Assembly: GCA_947628385.1 (NCBI GenBank)
Contig: CANQZS010000003.1
Location: 1-25,498, forward strand
From: an uncultured Clostridia bacterium
GTDB lineage: Bacteria > Bacillota > Clostridia > Oscillospirales > Ruminococcaceae
Length of the DNA stretch: 25,498 nt
Direction: 5' to 3'
This document shows, one piece after another, positions 1-8,077 of the stretch (position 1 is its first letter; each line of letters begins with the position of its first letter). The position numbers and the translations under genes were made by a program. The notes beneath the pieces were generated by a model. That model was given only the letters and a program-made list of their open reading frames with translations, had not been told where the DNA came from and ran no database searches.

Positions 1-1
1 T

Positions 2-202
2 GTACCTCAGGTGCTGTATTTGTTCTGCGTGTATGCGTTCCCGCATCTGGGACTTGAACGCTTTTATCCGCCGCTTGACATTGCGCCGTCTATATATGGC
101 GAAACGATAGCTCCGGAAAGATTCGTTATACCCGCTCTGCTTTTGCTGGCGGGAATGGCTCTTACGGTGTACGGAATGTTGTCCGAAAGAGAAAAAGCAT
201 AA
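2..202 (+). CDS. C-terminal end of a membrane protein (5' truncated by window edge)
   Basis: The reading frame is open from the first complete codon at position 2 to a TAA at 200-202, so the start lies upstream of the window. The 66 visible residues include a hydrophobic first part (LYLFCVYAF), a polar loop with several prolines, and a clear C-terminal membrane helix (FVIPALLLLAGMALTVYGML) followed by a short charged tail. This looks like the end of a multi-pass permease. The next gene follows after 29 bases in the same direction and is also a six-helix membrane protein, so the two may form one ABC-type transporter whose ATPase is off the window. That is inference; no family signature is visible. 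Confidence 0.65.
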   Translation, partial: VPQVLYLFCVYAFPHLGLERFYPPLDIAPSIYGETIAPERFVIPALLLLAGMALTVYGMLSEREKA

Positions 203-231
203 TGCTCCGTTTATGAAAGGAGTTTGTTTAT

Positions 232-987
232 ATGAATAAGGTATGGCGGGGAGCGGCTTTCAGCATATCCGAGCATATACCTGCGGCAAGATGGTGCATG
301 GCGTTGGCGGTCACAGCCTTTTCGGCTGCGGTAAGCGTTTGCAGATATATTGATCTTGCGGATACAGCCGCGTTTTCATCATTTGAAACGCTGTTTATGA
401 TAATGACGGATCCGGTAAATATTGTTTTTATATATCTTCCTGCATATCTTTTTGTGGTATGCGGAATAATGTTCGGAAGCGGGTTCGGAGGGATAGAGAT
501 ACTTCGCTGCGGCAGTCGTTCCCAATGGCTGACAGGAAAGCTCATTGCATATGCGGTGAATACGCTGATATTCTTTGCAGTGGTTTTTTTGATGAATTTT
601 GCGGTATGTTCAAGGTCGTTCTTTTTCAGCAATGTATGGAGCAGCGGATTTGTGGGATTCAGAGTGATGATGGGGAATCCTGCGTCGGATTTTTCGGCTC
701 CGCCCGTACCGACGCTTACTCTTGCTTCGCTGTCGGTGCTGATGTTCTATTTTTTCTGCGGAGTGCTTAATATGCTGACGTCACTGATATTCGGCAGAGA
801 ATCGGCGGCACTGTTTTTCTCGCTTCTTGCCGGAATAGCGATCGGTATGCTTAACAGCACGATATATTCCAACGGTTCGGCTGGACAGCTTATCAGATGC
901 GCCGTGCTTGCGGCGGCAGCGCTGTTCTTATATGCTCTCTGCCTTGCGGCGGCGGATAAAAAAGATCTTACAAGACGAGCCGGATAA
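232..987 (+). CDS. six-helix membrane protein, ABC-2 permease-like
   Basis: 251 residues. An AAAGGAG ribosome site lies about 8 bases before the ATG. Hydrophobic segments at about residues 23-40, 55-80, 102-124, 160-187, 191-211 and 219-240 give roughly six transmembrane helices. The cytoplasmic loop near residue 90 (CGSRSQWLTGKL) is of the kind found in ABC-2 type permeases of Firmicutes, just before a long helix. No ATP-binding site is present, so an ATPase partner would have to lie upstream, outside the window. The following gene starts 18 bases downstream in the same direction, which suggests cotranscription with the exported protein and the MoxR/DUF58 pair. The family assignment rests on topology only. 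Confidence 0.6.
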   Translation: MNKVWRGAAFSISEHIPAARWCMALAVTAFSAAVSVCRYIDLADTAAFSSFETLFMIMTDPVNIVFIYLPAYLFVVCGIMFGSGFGGIEILRCGSRSQWLTGKLIAYAVNTLIFFAVVFLMNFAVCSRSFFFSNVWSSGFVGFRVMMGNPASDFSAPPVPTLTLASLSVLMFYFFCGVLNMLTSLIFGRESAALFFSLLAGIAIGMLNSTIYSNGSAGQLIRCAVLAAAALFLYALCLAAADKKDLTRRAG

Positions 988-1005
988 TTTTTTTGAGAGG
1001 TCAAT

Positions 1006-2073
1006 ATGCTCAGATTTTTAAAGATACTGTTTATTCTGATATTTGGCGCGGTATGTCTCGGACTGGCTTCCGGATATGCGGAGGAATATGCTGCGGCGGC
1101 TTCGGCAAAGGAAAAGACTCTTGCGGAGGCGGTAATGCAGAGCAGGCTTGAAGCGGAGTTAAAAAAAGCCGAGGAAAAGGCTGAAAAGGAGCTTGAGGAA
1201 CAGGGCAGACCGCTTGTTACGGAGATCCTTGAGACCAAGCCTCCGGTAACGGAGACCGAAGCTGCGACAGAGGAGACAACGGCTTCCGAGACTGAGACAG
1301 AGCCTGTTACCGAGACTCAGACCGAAGCGGTCACAGAGGAGACCTCCGTTCCAGAGACGGAAACGGAAGCGCAGACTCAGACGGAGCCTTTATCGGAAAA
1401 CGATGAGATCATTACGGAATTCACACGCGGGGGGCTTCTGCCGGAGGACAGGACAAATATTCCCGTGCGGTCGATGTTCACGCTTTCTGAAAGTGAAAGA
1501 GAGACGGTAATTCAGTTCCTGATAGATCATTATTTTCTTGACGGGTATAAATACAGCAGCGAGGAAACACGTCCTGAGCTAAAGGAGAAAAAGCTTCTTG
1601 CGGCAAAGATGGAAAACGGAGTTATCGAAACGGTAAACATGATATTTGGCAGTCTGGATATAAACGATATTTCGGCACTGCTTACGGCTGATTACGGCAA
1701 AATGAAGTCTGACGTAGAGGAAATAAGGGACGAATTCAAAGAAAATTATGCCGATGCCGCTTCATATGGCGAGGAATTCGCCGCTCTTTATGAGGACAGT
1801 CTGAAATATTTTGACAGGCTGATAAAGGCTTTTGACAATATTGAAGATACGTCAAGGAAATATCAGGAGGCGTCAAATCCGCTTCTTGCTATCGGACTTC
1901 TTACTAACAGCTTTAACGATGTTATTTTACCGGAGATCATGGGTGTTCTGGAAAATTCCTTTGATCTTGTGGAAGCCTCGCAGGAAATATTCCTTGAGGG
2001 AACTCAGGGAACACAGCTTCTTACCCGTGATGAGGTAAAGGATATAATTTCTGATCCCGCGCTTATTTTATAA
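1006..2073 (+). CDS. membrane-anchored exported protein with Thr/Glu-rich linker, unknown function
   Basis: 355 residues. A single N-terminal hydrophobic helix at about residues 4-22 (FLKILFILIFGAVCLGLAS) is a signal anchor or signal peptide. Next come a charged, probably coiled-coil stretch (about 33-66) rich in Ala, Glu and Lys, a low-complexity Thr/Glu/Pro linker (about 72-130) built of TET, TEE and PVTE-like units, and a helical domain from about 150 to the end. There is no cysteine lipobox and no LPXTG motif. The linker resembles the spacers that hold domains away from the membrane in Gram-positive surface proteins. The gene lies 18 bases after the permease-like gene and 24 bases before moxR, so it is probably an operon member. 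I do not recognise the C-terminal domain. Confidence 0.7.
   Translation: MLRFLKILFILIFGAVCLGLASGYAEEYAAAASAKEKTLAEAVMQSRLEAELKKAEEKAEKELEEQGRPLVTEILETKPPVTETEAATEETTASETETEPVTETQTEAVTEETSVPETETEAQTQTEPLSENDEIITEFTRGGLLPEDRTNIPVRSMFTLSESERETVIQFLIDHYFLDGYKYSSEETRPELKEKKLLAAKMENGVIETVNMIFGSLDINDISALLTADYGKMKSDVEEIRDEFKENYADAASYGEEFAALYEDSLKYFDRLIKAFDNIEDTSRKYQEASNPLLAIGLLTNSFNDVILPEIMGVLENSFDLVEASQEIFLEGTQGTQLLTRDEVKDIISDPALIL
1195..1405 (+). repeat. degenerate coding repeat (Thr/Glu linker)
   Basis: Inside the exported protein gene, purine-rich units such as GAGACTGAGACAGAG and GAGACCGAAGC recur imperfectly and encode alternating Thr and Glu. The repeat keeps the frame. Tracts of this kind often change length between strains by slippage or recombination, but that cannot be seen from one sequence. 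Confidence 0.6.
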
Positions 2074-2097
2074 ATCTGATACAAAGGAGCTATAGAT

Positions 2098-3027
2098 ATG
2101 AACGAACAGATCAGATCGCTTATAGAAAATGTTGAAAGGGTCATTGTAGGAAAGCGGCAGACTATTACTCAGGCGATAGCTGCGCTTCTTGCTGAGGGAC
2201 ACGTTCTTGTGGAGGACGTTCCCGGCGTAGGCAAGACGCAGCTTGCGGCTGCTCTTTCAAGATCGGTCGATGGAGTGTTCAGCAGAGTACAGATGACGCC
2301 GGATATTATGCCGTCGGATATTACCGGATTTTCTATGCTTGACCGTGAGACGGGAAAATTCGAGTACCGCAAGGGTGCGGCTTTCTGCAATTTTCTGCTG
2401 GCTGATGAGATCAACCGTGCTTCTCCGAAAGCGCAGTCGGCTCTTCTTGAGGTAATGGAGGAGCATCAGGTCAGCGCTGACGGAGAAACATATATCCTGC
2501 CGAGACCTTTTATGGTGCTTGCTACTCAGAATCCTGTTGAAACATACGGTACATATCATCTTCCGGAAGCGCAGATGGACAGATTCATTATGAAGATAAG
2601 CATGGGCTATCCTACCTTTGATGAGGAGCTTTCGATCCTCGGAAGAAACGAGCATGAGAATCCGATAAACGGGATAGGCGCCGTTCTTAAGTTAGATGAT
2701 ATTATTTCATTGCAGGAGCAGGTAAAAAATATTGCCGCTGCGGAAAATGTAAAGAATTATATGCTTTCCTTGGCTGAGGCAACAAGAAACGATGAGGGAA
2801 TAAGGCTGGGCGTAAGCCCGAGAGGAAGCATTGCGCTTTATAAGGTATCAAAGGCGTGGGCTTTTATTAACGGACGTGAATATGTGACTCCTCAGGACGT
2901 AAAGGATTGCTGTATCTGTACTCTTGCTCACAGGATAATGCTATCGCCTAAGGGCAAATCTCTTTATGTGACTCAGGAAAAGGCTATAGAAAATATTCTC
3001 GGTAAGGTAAAAGTACCTACTGAATGA
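2098..3027 (+). CDS. MoxR-family AAA+ ATPase
   Basis: 309 residues, the usual length for the family. The Walker A motif (DVPGVGKT) is at about residues 40-47 and Walker B (LLADEINR) at about 100-107, followed by the typical SPKAQSALLEVMEE stretch and the sensor-1 segment ATQNPVE. An AAAGGAG ribosome site precedes the ATG. MoxR ATPases are chaperone-like proteins that often work with DUF58 and von Willebrand factor A domain proteins in envelope or stress functions. Here the DUF58 gene follows directly, its start codon 10 bases after this stop, so the pair is translationally linked. The transglutaminase-like third partner common in such operons is not present downstream. Function beyond the family level is inference. 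Confidence 0.95.
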   Translation: MNEQIRSLIENVERVIVGKRQTITQAIAALLAEGHVLVEDVPGVGKTQLAAALSRSVDGVFSRVQMTPDIMPSDITGFSMLDRETGKFEYRKGAAFCNFLLADEINRASPKAQSALLEVMEEHQVSADGETYILPRPFMVLATQNPVETYGTYHLPEAQMDRFIMKISMGYPTFDEELSILGRNEHENPINGIGAVLKLDDIISLQEQVKNIAAAENVKNYMLSLAEATRNDEGIRLGVSPRGSIALYKVSKAWAFINGREYVTPQDVKDCCICTLAHRIMLSPKGKSLYVTQEKAIENILGKVKVPTE

Positions 3028-3037
3028 GGTGCAGGAT

Positions 3038-4228
3038 ATGATCTTCAAGATTATTCTTTATCTTATTGCAATAGGGATATGCACGCTTTTTGCATTATAT
3101 ATGTCGGCTTCGGTAGGCTGGGTATTTGTGTATATGCTTGTGTGCGCTCCGATATTTTCATTTGGAGTAACGCTGTTTCTGAAATTGACTAAAAAAGTAT
3201 CCGTTCATGCCGAAATAAGCAGCGGTATGCTTTACAAGGGCGAATCCTCGACGCTGAGGATAATTGCAGAAAATAAGAGCATATATCCTGTTCCTGCGGT
3301 CAAGATAAAGCTTTTTTCTCCCAAGAGCCTCAGCAGCTCGGAGGGAAGCACGAGCTGTGTAATGAGCATACCTCCGCGTTCAAGATCGGAGATACGGGTA
3401 AACTACACGGCAAGGGTGTGGGGAATTTGCAGGATAGGCGTGGAATTTGCTTTTATGCATGATTTTATGGGATTTTTCAGATTTTCCGTTCCCTGTTTTG
3501 ATAATGTGCATGAAATAAAGGTGTTCCCGAATATTCCGGAGATACCTGCGGACGCTCCGCTGCTCAGATCAGCGGTTGAGCGGGTGAAATTCTACGATGA
3601 TATCGAGGAGACCAAGGAAAGCGAAAATAATTCTGATTTCGGAGGTATGCCGGGCTATACTCACAGAGAATATGTCGTAGGCGATCCGGTCAGGAGAATA
3701 AACTGGAAGCTTTCCTCAAAGCGGGACAAGTATATGGTAAGACTGGACGATGAGATAGAGACCGTCCGTCAGGTCATTGTTCTTGATCCATACGGCGGAA
3801 ATGATATTTTTGAAAATGAACGTGCGGTAGAGGGAATGCTTGCTTCCGCGTTAGGACTTCTTAAAAGCGGCTTTGAATCTACGCTGTACTGTAGGTTCAA
3901 GGGTTCATTTGAGTGCTTTGAGATAAGCGAGCCTGCCGATGTTTCGGCTTTGCAGACAAGACTTGCGGAATACAGCTTCATTGCGTATGACGACAGGGCA
4001 ATACAAAGATGTGAAAGGATACCTCTTGAAATGCTTTCGGAAAGCGGCTCCGGAAAGGGGATAATGCTTTATACCCCGTTTTTTGATAAGGAGCTTGATG
4101 CGGAGATAGCCCAAGCGTTATCCGATGGGATAACTACAGTTGTTATAAGCTCGGATCAGCTTTCCTCCGGAAGTGCTTATCAGGTATGGAGGCTTAATGA
4201 GGATCATTCCGCAGAGCTTATAGGCTGA
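3038..4228 (+). CDS. DUF58 domain protein, MoxR partner
   Basis: 396 residues from the ATG at 3038. A GTG nine bases upstream could extend the frame by three residues, but the GAGGT ribosome site at 3026-3030, which overlaps the moxR stop, is correctly spaced only for 3038. Two membrane helices fill about residues 1-45, followed by a beta-rich extracytoplasmic or membrane-proximal region. The DUF58 signature lies near the middle (REYVVGDPVRRINWKLSSKR), followed by a VWA-like fold with VLDPYGG. DUF58 proteins usually accompany MoxR ATPases, as here. Their biochemical role is poorly known; an envelope assembly or stress role is inferred from family context. Confidence 0.93.
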   Translation: MIFKIILYLIAIGICTLFALYMSASVGWVFVYMLVCAPIFSFGVTLFLKLTKKVSVHAEISSGMLYKGESSTLRIIAENKSIYPVPAVKIKLFSPKSLSSSEGSTSCVMSIPPRSRSEIRVNYTARVWGICRIGVEFAFMHDFMGFFRFSVPCFDNVHEIKVFPNIPEIPADAPLLRSAVERVKFYDDIEETKESENNSDFGGMPGYTHREYVVGDPVRRINWKLSSKRDKYMVRLDDEIETVRQVIVLDPYGGNDIFENERAVEGMLASALGLLKSGFESTLYCRFKGSFECFEISEPADVSALQTRLAEYSFIAYDDRAIQRCERIPLEMLSESGSGKGIMLYTPFFDKELDAEIAQALSDGITTVVISSDQLSSGSAYQVWRLNEDHSAELIG

Positions 4229-4257
4229 TCCTTTCAGCAGGAGGGGAGAGTGGTACG

Positions 4258-4695
4258 TTGGCACTGTTATTTATACTGATCCTTATTGCTGCGATCCCGC
4301 TGCTTTTGATAAAAGCAAAGCAGCTTGAAAAAAGGAGACAGAAATACATAAACGGAATACATAATTTTATGGCTGAAAGCGTGGAATTCAAAGGCGTTGT
4401 TCTTGGAAATGTAAATGGTAAAGGCAGAGCGGCGGTAATACAGTTCCGTGATGAGGTACAGCATAAGACCATTGTACACAGGTATGAATTTTCAAGAAAA
4501 AGGTACAAGCGTGGGACGGAGGTACAGCTTTTTTACAATGAGGATAATGATTCCATGTGTGTAGTTTCGGACAATCCGTTTTCTCAGAAAGCATTTTGGT
4601 GTGCGGTCATGTGTGGTTCGTGCTGTTTTTTGGCGGTGGTTTCGGCTGTGGGAGCGATATGGCTCATAATTTCCGAATTTATAATGTTAAAGTAA
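4258..4695 (+). CDS. small membrane protein, DUF3592-like
   Basis: 145 residues beginning at TTG. No ATG fits the frame, and an AGGAGGGG ribosome site lies at 4239-4246, 11 bases before the TTG. A first helix spans about residues 2-20 and a last one about 113-140. Between them is a soluble beta domain with the pattern seen in DUF3592 proteins: a GVV start, a central stretch ending in HRYEFSRKRYKRG, then VQLFYNEDND. It lies 29 bases after the DUF58 gene and just before a strong terminator, so it is the last gene of the operon. The function is unknown, and the family call rests on pattern resemblance. Confidence 0.7.
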   Translation: MALLFILILIAAIPLLLIKAKQLEKRRQKYINGIHNFMAESVEFKGVVLGNVNGKGRAAVIQFRDEVQHKTIVHRYEFSRKRYKRGTEVQLFYNEDNDSMCVVSDNPFSQKAFWCAVMCGSCCFLAVVSAVGAIWLIISEFIMLK

Positions 4696-4696
4696 A

Positions 4697-4740
4697 GACC
4701 TGTTATTCGTTCCAAAGAATAACAGGTCGATTTTATTTTA
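4697..4740 (+). terminator. intrinsic terminator between converging genes
   Basis: A perfect 12-bp stem (GACCTGTTATTC at 4697-4708 with GAATAACAGGTC at 4717-4728) encloses an 8-base loop and is followed by a T-rich tail (GATTTTATTTTA). It ends the plus-strand moxR operon. The deacetylase gene converges from the other side with its stop codon at 4738-4740, so the same hairpin may also stop minus-strand transcripts, although the tail on that side is weaker. Confidence 0.85.
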
Positions 4741-5376
4741 ATGATAGTATCTTTCCTTTTGAAAAACATTTGTATATAGTATGCCGTGCTGCGGAGAAAC
4801 CGATCTTTCCTTGAATAACTCGGATATTGTTACCATGCGGAAGCCGTCCTCCTTTAGCTTGGGTATTATCATGTCAAGCGCTTTGACTGTGCGGAAATTT
4901 CCCTTGGCGTCGTGCAGAAGCAGCACCATCCCGTCTTTAGCCTGAGCAATTATCCGTTTGCAGCGTTCCTCAGCGGAAACTTCATCAAGATAATCCTCCG
5001 CACCGGCACCCTGAATAAACGTAAGCTCTATATTCTCAAACATAAGCTCGTTTACGGCAATATATGGAGGACGGAAAAATTCCGGACGTTTGCCTACGGC
5101 TTTTTCAACCGCATCAGAGGTGTATACGACTTCCTGCAAGATCTCCTCTTTTGTCATTTTTGTCATATCGGAATGTGTCCGCGAATGATTCTGTATCTCG
5201 CAGCCCATTTTTACCGCGCGGCGCATGACCTCCGCCGTTTCACTGTCAATGTTGTCCCCGCAGACAAAAAAGCTTGCGGTAACATTATATTTTTCAAGAA
5301 TGTCAAGAACCTCACAGGTAGTTGTAGTGTTCGGACCGTCGTCAAAGGTCAGAGCTAAAATTTTTTCATCGTTCAA
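4738..5376 (-). CDS. polysaccharide deacetylase (NodB domain, carbohydrate esterase 4)
   Basis: 212 residues. The start is TTG at 5376, chosen because AGGAGG lies 7 bases before it; the next ATG (three codons in) is too far away. The CE4 motifs are complete: TFDDGP (residues 10-15; D12 and D13 are base and metal ligand), HSRTH (H64, H68, metal ligands), RPPY (102-105) and LLLHD (H155, D156). Enzymes of this family remove N- or O-acetyl groups from peptidoglycan, chitin oligomers or xylan. No signal peptide or membrane anchor is visible, which is unusual for a wall-acting member, so the substrate could be intracellular or the export route non-classical. The gene follows the MATE exporter by 48 bases and probably shares its transcript. 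Confidence 0.9.
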   Translation of the reverse strand: MNDEKILALTFDDGPNTTTTCEVLDILEKYNVTASFFVCGDNIDSETAEVMRRAVKMGCEIQNHSRTHSDMTKMTKEEILQEVVYTSDAVEKAVGKRPEFFRPPYIAVNELMFENIELTFIQGAGAEDYLDEVSAEERCKRIIAQAKDGMVLLLHDAKGNFRTVKALDMIIPKLKEDGFRMVTISELFKERSVSPQHGILYTNVFQKERYYH

Positions 5377-5424
5377 AATGATTCCTCCTCAAGCGTTTTG
5401 AAGTCCGGCGGGTATGTTTTTTCG

Positions 5425-6771
5425 TCAGATCCCGGAATTCGTCTTTATGAGATGCTTTCTGCATATAAAATATGCGGGGATAAGGAACAGATCCGCAAGT
5501 ATCCATGCGGCAGGTGAGGAAAAGCACGCAGCCGCAAAGCCGTAAATGTTGACCATATAAGCTACTCCTGCTCTTGCAGCCATTTCCATAACGCCGGCAA
5601 ATGTTGCTATGGGCGAGAAGCCCATTCCCTGAATAAAGAAGCGCACTATATTAACAAGCGCAAGCGGGAAGTAGAACGCCGACAGCGTTGTAAGGTACTG
5701 CTTTACCAGAGGAAGCATAAACCGGCTGTCCTCGTCAAGGAATATCATTGCAAGATCGTTGCCCGCAAGGAAAAGTACCGCAAATGCAAATACCGAATAT
5801 ATAAGTCCGAGGATAGTGCAGGCGCCGATGCCCTGATTGAGACGTTCCCATTTTTTTGCTCCTACGTTCTGTCCGGCATATGTTGCCATTGTTGAACCCA
5901 TTGCGTCATAGGGACAGCACATGAACATTGAGAGCTTGTTTGCTGCGGTGATAGCCGTTACGTATGTTTCTCCGAGGCTGTTTACCGCCGCTTGAAGTAC
6001 TACGCTTCCGATAGCGGTTATGGAATATTGAAGTCCCATGGGGAGTCCCATGGTGCAGAGCCTTTTTACGTGCTTGGGACTGAATCTCCATTCGTCCTTT
6101 TCAGGCTTCAGTATACCGTATCCCTTACAGATCCTTTTCAGACAGCCGAATCCGGAGATGAACTGTGCAATGACTGTTGCAAGAGCCGCTCCGAAAACGT
6201 CCATTTTAAAGCACACTATGAAAATAATATCCAGAATGATATTTATAATAGAAGCTATCACGAGCCAGCTTACCGGAGTTTTGCTGTCGCCGAGGGAACG
6301 CAGTATGCCCGCAGTCATATTATATAGAAAATATCCGGGAATACCGGCAAATATCGTGAAAATATACGTATACGCACGGTCAAAGAAATTAGGCTGGGTA
6401 TTCATTACAGTAAGAATATCGCTGCAAAAGACCAGTGTGACCGCAGTTATTATCGTTCCAAAGGCAATACAGAGCCAAAGCGAATTTGTTATGTATTTCC
6501 GCAGCTCCTGAAAATCTCCCGCGCCGAAGGCTTGGGCGACCGGTATTGCAAAGCCGTTGCATATTCCCATAACGAAGCCTATTATAAGAAAATTTATCGA
6601 GCCTGTACAGCCTACCGAGCCGAGGGCGTTTCCGCCGAGAAAACGTCCTACTATAGCGGTATCCGCCGCGTTGTAGAATTGCTGGAACAAAAATCCGAAA
6701 AGCAAGGGAACGCCAAAGCCCAGAATAAGGCTTATCGGCTTGCCATTTGTCAGATCCTTTGTTGCTGCCAT
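5425..6771 (-). CDS. MATE family multidrug/metabolite exporter
   Basis: 448 residues from the ATG at 6771, preceded by TGGAG at 7 bases. A more upstream ATG at 6834 would add 21 residues but overlaps the -35 promoter element. The protein is highly hydrophobic with about twelve helices. The first half has the MATE hallmarks: GKPISLILGFGVPLLFG at the N-terminus, AADTAIVGRFLGGNALGSVG around residues 30-50 and GICNGFAIPVAQAFGAGD near 70-85. The second half has GQNVGAKKWERLNQG. Such exporters use sodium or proton gradients to remove cationic drugs or metabolites. The substrate cannot be inferred. The gene is the first of a two-gene minus-strand unit. Confidence 0.93.
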   Translation of the reverse strand: MAATKDLTNGKPISLILGFGVPLLFGFLFQQFYNAADTAIVGRFLGGNALGSVGCTGSINFLIIGFVMGICNGFAIPVAQAFGAGDFQELRKYITNSLWLCIAFGTIITAVTLVFCSDILTVMNTQPNFFDRAYTYIFTIFAGIPGYFLYNMTAGILRSLGDSKTPVSWLVIASIINIILDIIFIVCFKMDVFGAALATVIAQFISGFGCLKRICKGYGILKPEKDEWRFSPKHVKRLCTMGLPMGLQYSITAIGSVVLQAAVNSLGETYVTAITAANKLSMFMCCPYDAMGSTMATYAGQNVGAKKWERLNQGIGACTILGLIYSVFAFAVLFLAGNDLAMIFLDEDSRFMLPLVKQYLTTLSAFYFPLALVNIVRFFIQGMGFSPIATFAGVMEMAARAGVAYMVNIYGFAAACFSSPAAWILADLFLIPAYFICRKHLIKTNSGI

Positions 6772-6805
6772 AAGACCGCTCCATTCATAAAAGATAATTT
6801 TCTTA

Positions 6806-6834
6806 ATTATAGTGCGGAATATACAAAAATACAA
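6806..6834 (-). promoter_or_regulatory. promoter of the MATE-deacetylase unit
   Basis: On the minus strand a TATAAT -10 (6806-6811) lies 17 bases after a TTGTAT -35 (6829-6834). The expected RNA start is about 30 bases before the MATE start codon. The -10 is a perfect housekeeping sigma match and the -35 is moderate. Confidence 0.6.
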
Positions 6835-6905
6835 TGTAAAATTTGGATATATTCTTTGAATTTTTTTATTTTGGCAGTATTTACGGCAGTAATTGCTGAA
6901 AACTA

Positions 6906-6933
6906 TTGAATTTTGTGGAAAATGATGTATAAT
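6906..6933 (+). promoter_or_regulatory. promoter of the GH5 mannanase gene
   Basis: TTGAAT (6906-6911), a 16-base spacer and TATAAT (6928-6933) match the housekeeping sigma consensus. The start codon is about 40 bases downstream, giving a short leader with the AAAGGAAG ribosome site. No catabolite-response (cre) operator is obvious in the leader. Confidence 0.6.
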
Positions 6934-6972
6934 TATTTATGTAAAGTATTATTTCTGGAAAGGAAGTTTTTT

Positions 6973-8004
6973 ATGAAAAAATTTTTGTCGGCTTTTTTGT
7001 CATGTATGCTTGTGATCTCCCTTGCCGCCTGTGGGGATTCCCAAAGCTCCGAAACGGAAGCGACTACGGCGTCCGAGACGGTCTCTGCCGCAGAAAACGT
7101 TTCCGCAGCAGGATTTAAAGTGGACGGCACAAAGCTTCTTGACGCCAATGGAAACGAATTCGTTTTCCGCGGGATAAATCATGCTCATTCATGGTTCAGG
7201 GATCAGGACACTACCGCTCTGGACGCTATTGCCGGAACGGGAGCAAATTCCGTCCGCATAGTTCTTGCAAATGGTATACAGTGGCAAAAGGACGATACTG
7301 ATACCGTAAAAAACCTTATACAAATGTGTAGGGACAGAAAGCTTATTGCAATAGTTGAAGTTCACGACGGAACAGGAGATGACAGCATTGAAACTCTCGA
7401 AAAGATAGCCGATTACTGGATAGAAGTCAAGGACGCTCTTATCGGAAACGAGGATTGCGCGATACTCAACATTGCAAATGAATGGGTCGGAACGTGGGAC
7501 AGCAATAAATGGCGCGACGGATATGTCTCGGTGATCCCTAAGCTCCGCGAGGCGGGGATAGAAAATACTATCATGGTAGATTCCGCAGGCTGGGGACAGT
7601 ACGGAAAATCAATTCAGGATCACGGAAAGGAAGTCTTTGATTCCGATCCGTTAAAGAATACCATGTTTTCCGTTCATATGTACGGCACTGCCGGAAAGAA
7701 TGAAAGCACCATAAGCTCAAATCTTGAGGGTGCAACATCGCAGGATCTGTGCGTTTGCGTAGGTGAATTCGGGTATAATCATTCCGACGGCGATGTTAAA
7801 GAGGAATATATAATGCAGTACTGCACTGAGAATAATATCGGTTATCTTGGCTGGAGCTGGAAAGGCAACGGCGGCGGTGTTGAATATCTTGATATTGCAA
7901 ATGAGTGGGACGGCTCGGTGCTTTCTCCGGACTGGGGCGAAAATCTTATAAACGGCACAAACGGTATAAAAGAGACATCGAAGATATGCAGTATATTTGA
8001 ATAA
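6973..8004 (+). CDS. GH5 subfamily 8-type endo-beta-1,4-mannanase, lipoprotein
   Basis: 343 residues. The ATG at 6973 has AAAGGAAG 6-7 bases upstream. A possible start at 6913 is rejected because it has no ribosome site and overlaps the promoter. The N-terminus is a lipoprotein signal with lipobox LAAC (Cys20), then a short Ser/Thr/Glu linker (21-45) and one catalytic domain. The domain shows FRGINHAHSW, VRIVLANG, IVEVHD, IANEW with acid/base Glu170, SVHMY, and VGEFG with nucleophile Glu265, and WSWKGNG. This pattern closely matches GH5_8 bacterial mannanases such as those of alkaliphilic Bacillus, as I recall their sequences. It should cleave beta-mannan at the cell surface. There is no carbohydrate-binding module or dockerin. 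It forms a single-gene unit with its own promoter and terminator. Confidence 0.93.
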   Translation: MKKFLSAFLSCMLVISLAACGDSQSSETEATTASETVSAAENVSAAGFKVDGTKLLDANGNEFVFRGINHAHSWFRDQDTTALDAIAGTGANSVRIVLANGIQWQKDDTDTVKNLIQMCRDRKLIAIVEVHDGTGDDSIETLEKIADYWIEVKDALIGNEDCAILNIANEWVGTWDSNKWRDGYVSVIPKLREAGIENTIMVDSAGWGQYGKSIQDHGKEVFDSDPLKNTMFSVHMYGTAGKNESTISSNLEGATSQDLCVCVGEFGYNHSDGDVKEEYIMQYCTENNIGYLGWSWKGNGGGVEYLDIANEWDGSVLSPDWGENLINGTNGIKETSKICSIFE

Positions 8005-8011
8005 AAAAATC

Positions 8012-8054
8012 AGATCGCGTATCGGATAAACCTCCGGTACGCGATCTTCTTTTT
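8012..8054. terminator. bidirectional intrinsic terminator
   Basis: A 14-bp stem (8012-8025 with 8034-8047, one G-U pair) and 8-base loop are followed on plus by TTCTTTTT. On minus, the same hairpin is followed by seven T from the A-run at 8004-8009. It separates the converging mannanase and SLH protein genes and can serve both. Confidence 0.9.
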
Positions 8055-8077
8055 ATAAGGAAGAATTTTATGAAAAA

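Noticed and set aside
228..632. Minus-strand ORF opposite the first complete gene
   Set aside because: It mirrors the permease-like gene, which has a ribosome site, codon pattern and membrane topology.
1195..1405. CRISPR-like or tandem repeat array
   Set aside because: The repeats are degenerate, in-frame and encode a Thr/Glu linker; there are no spacers.
4912..5358. 148-codon plus-strand ORF
   Set aside because: Antisense shadow of the deacetylase gene with intact catalytic motifs.
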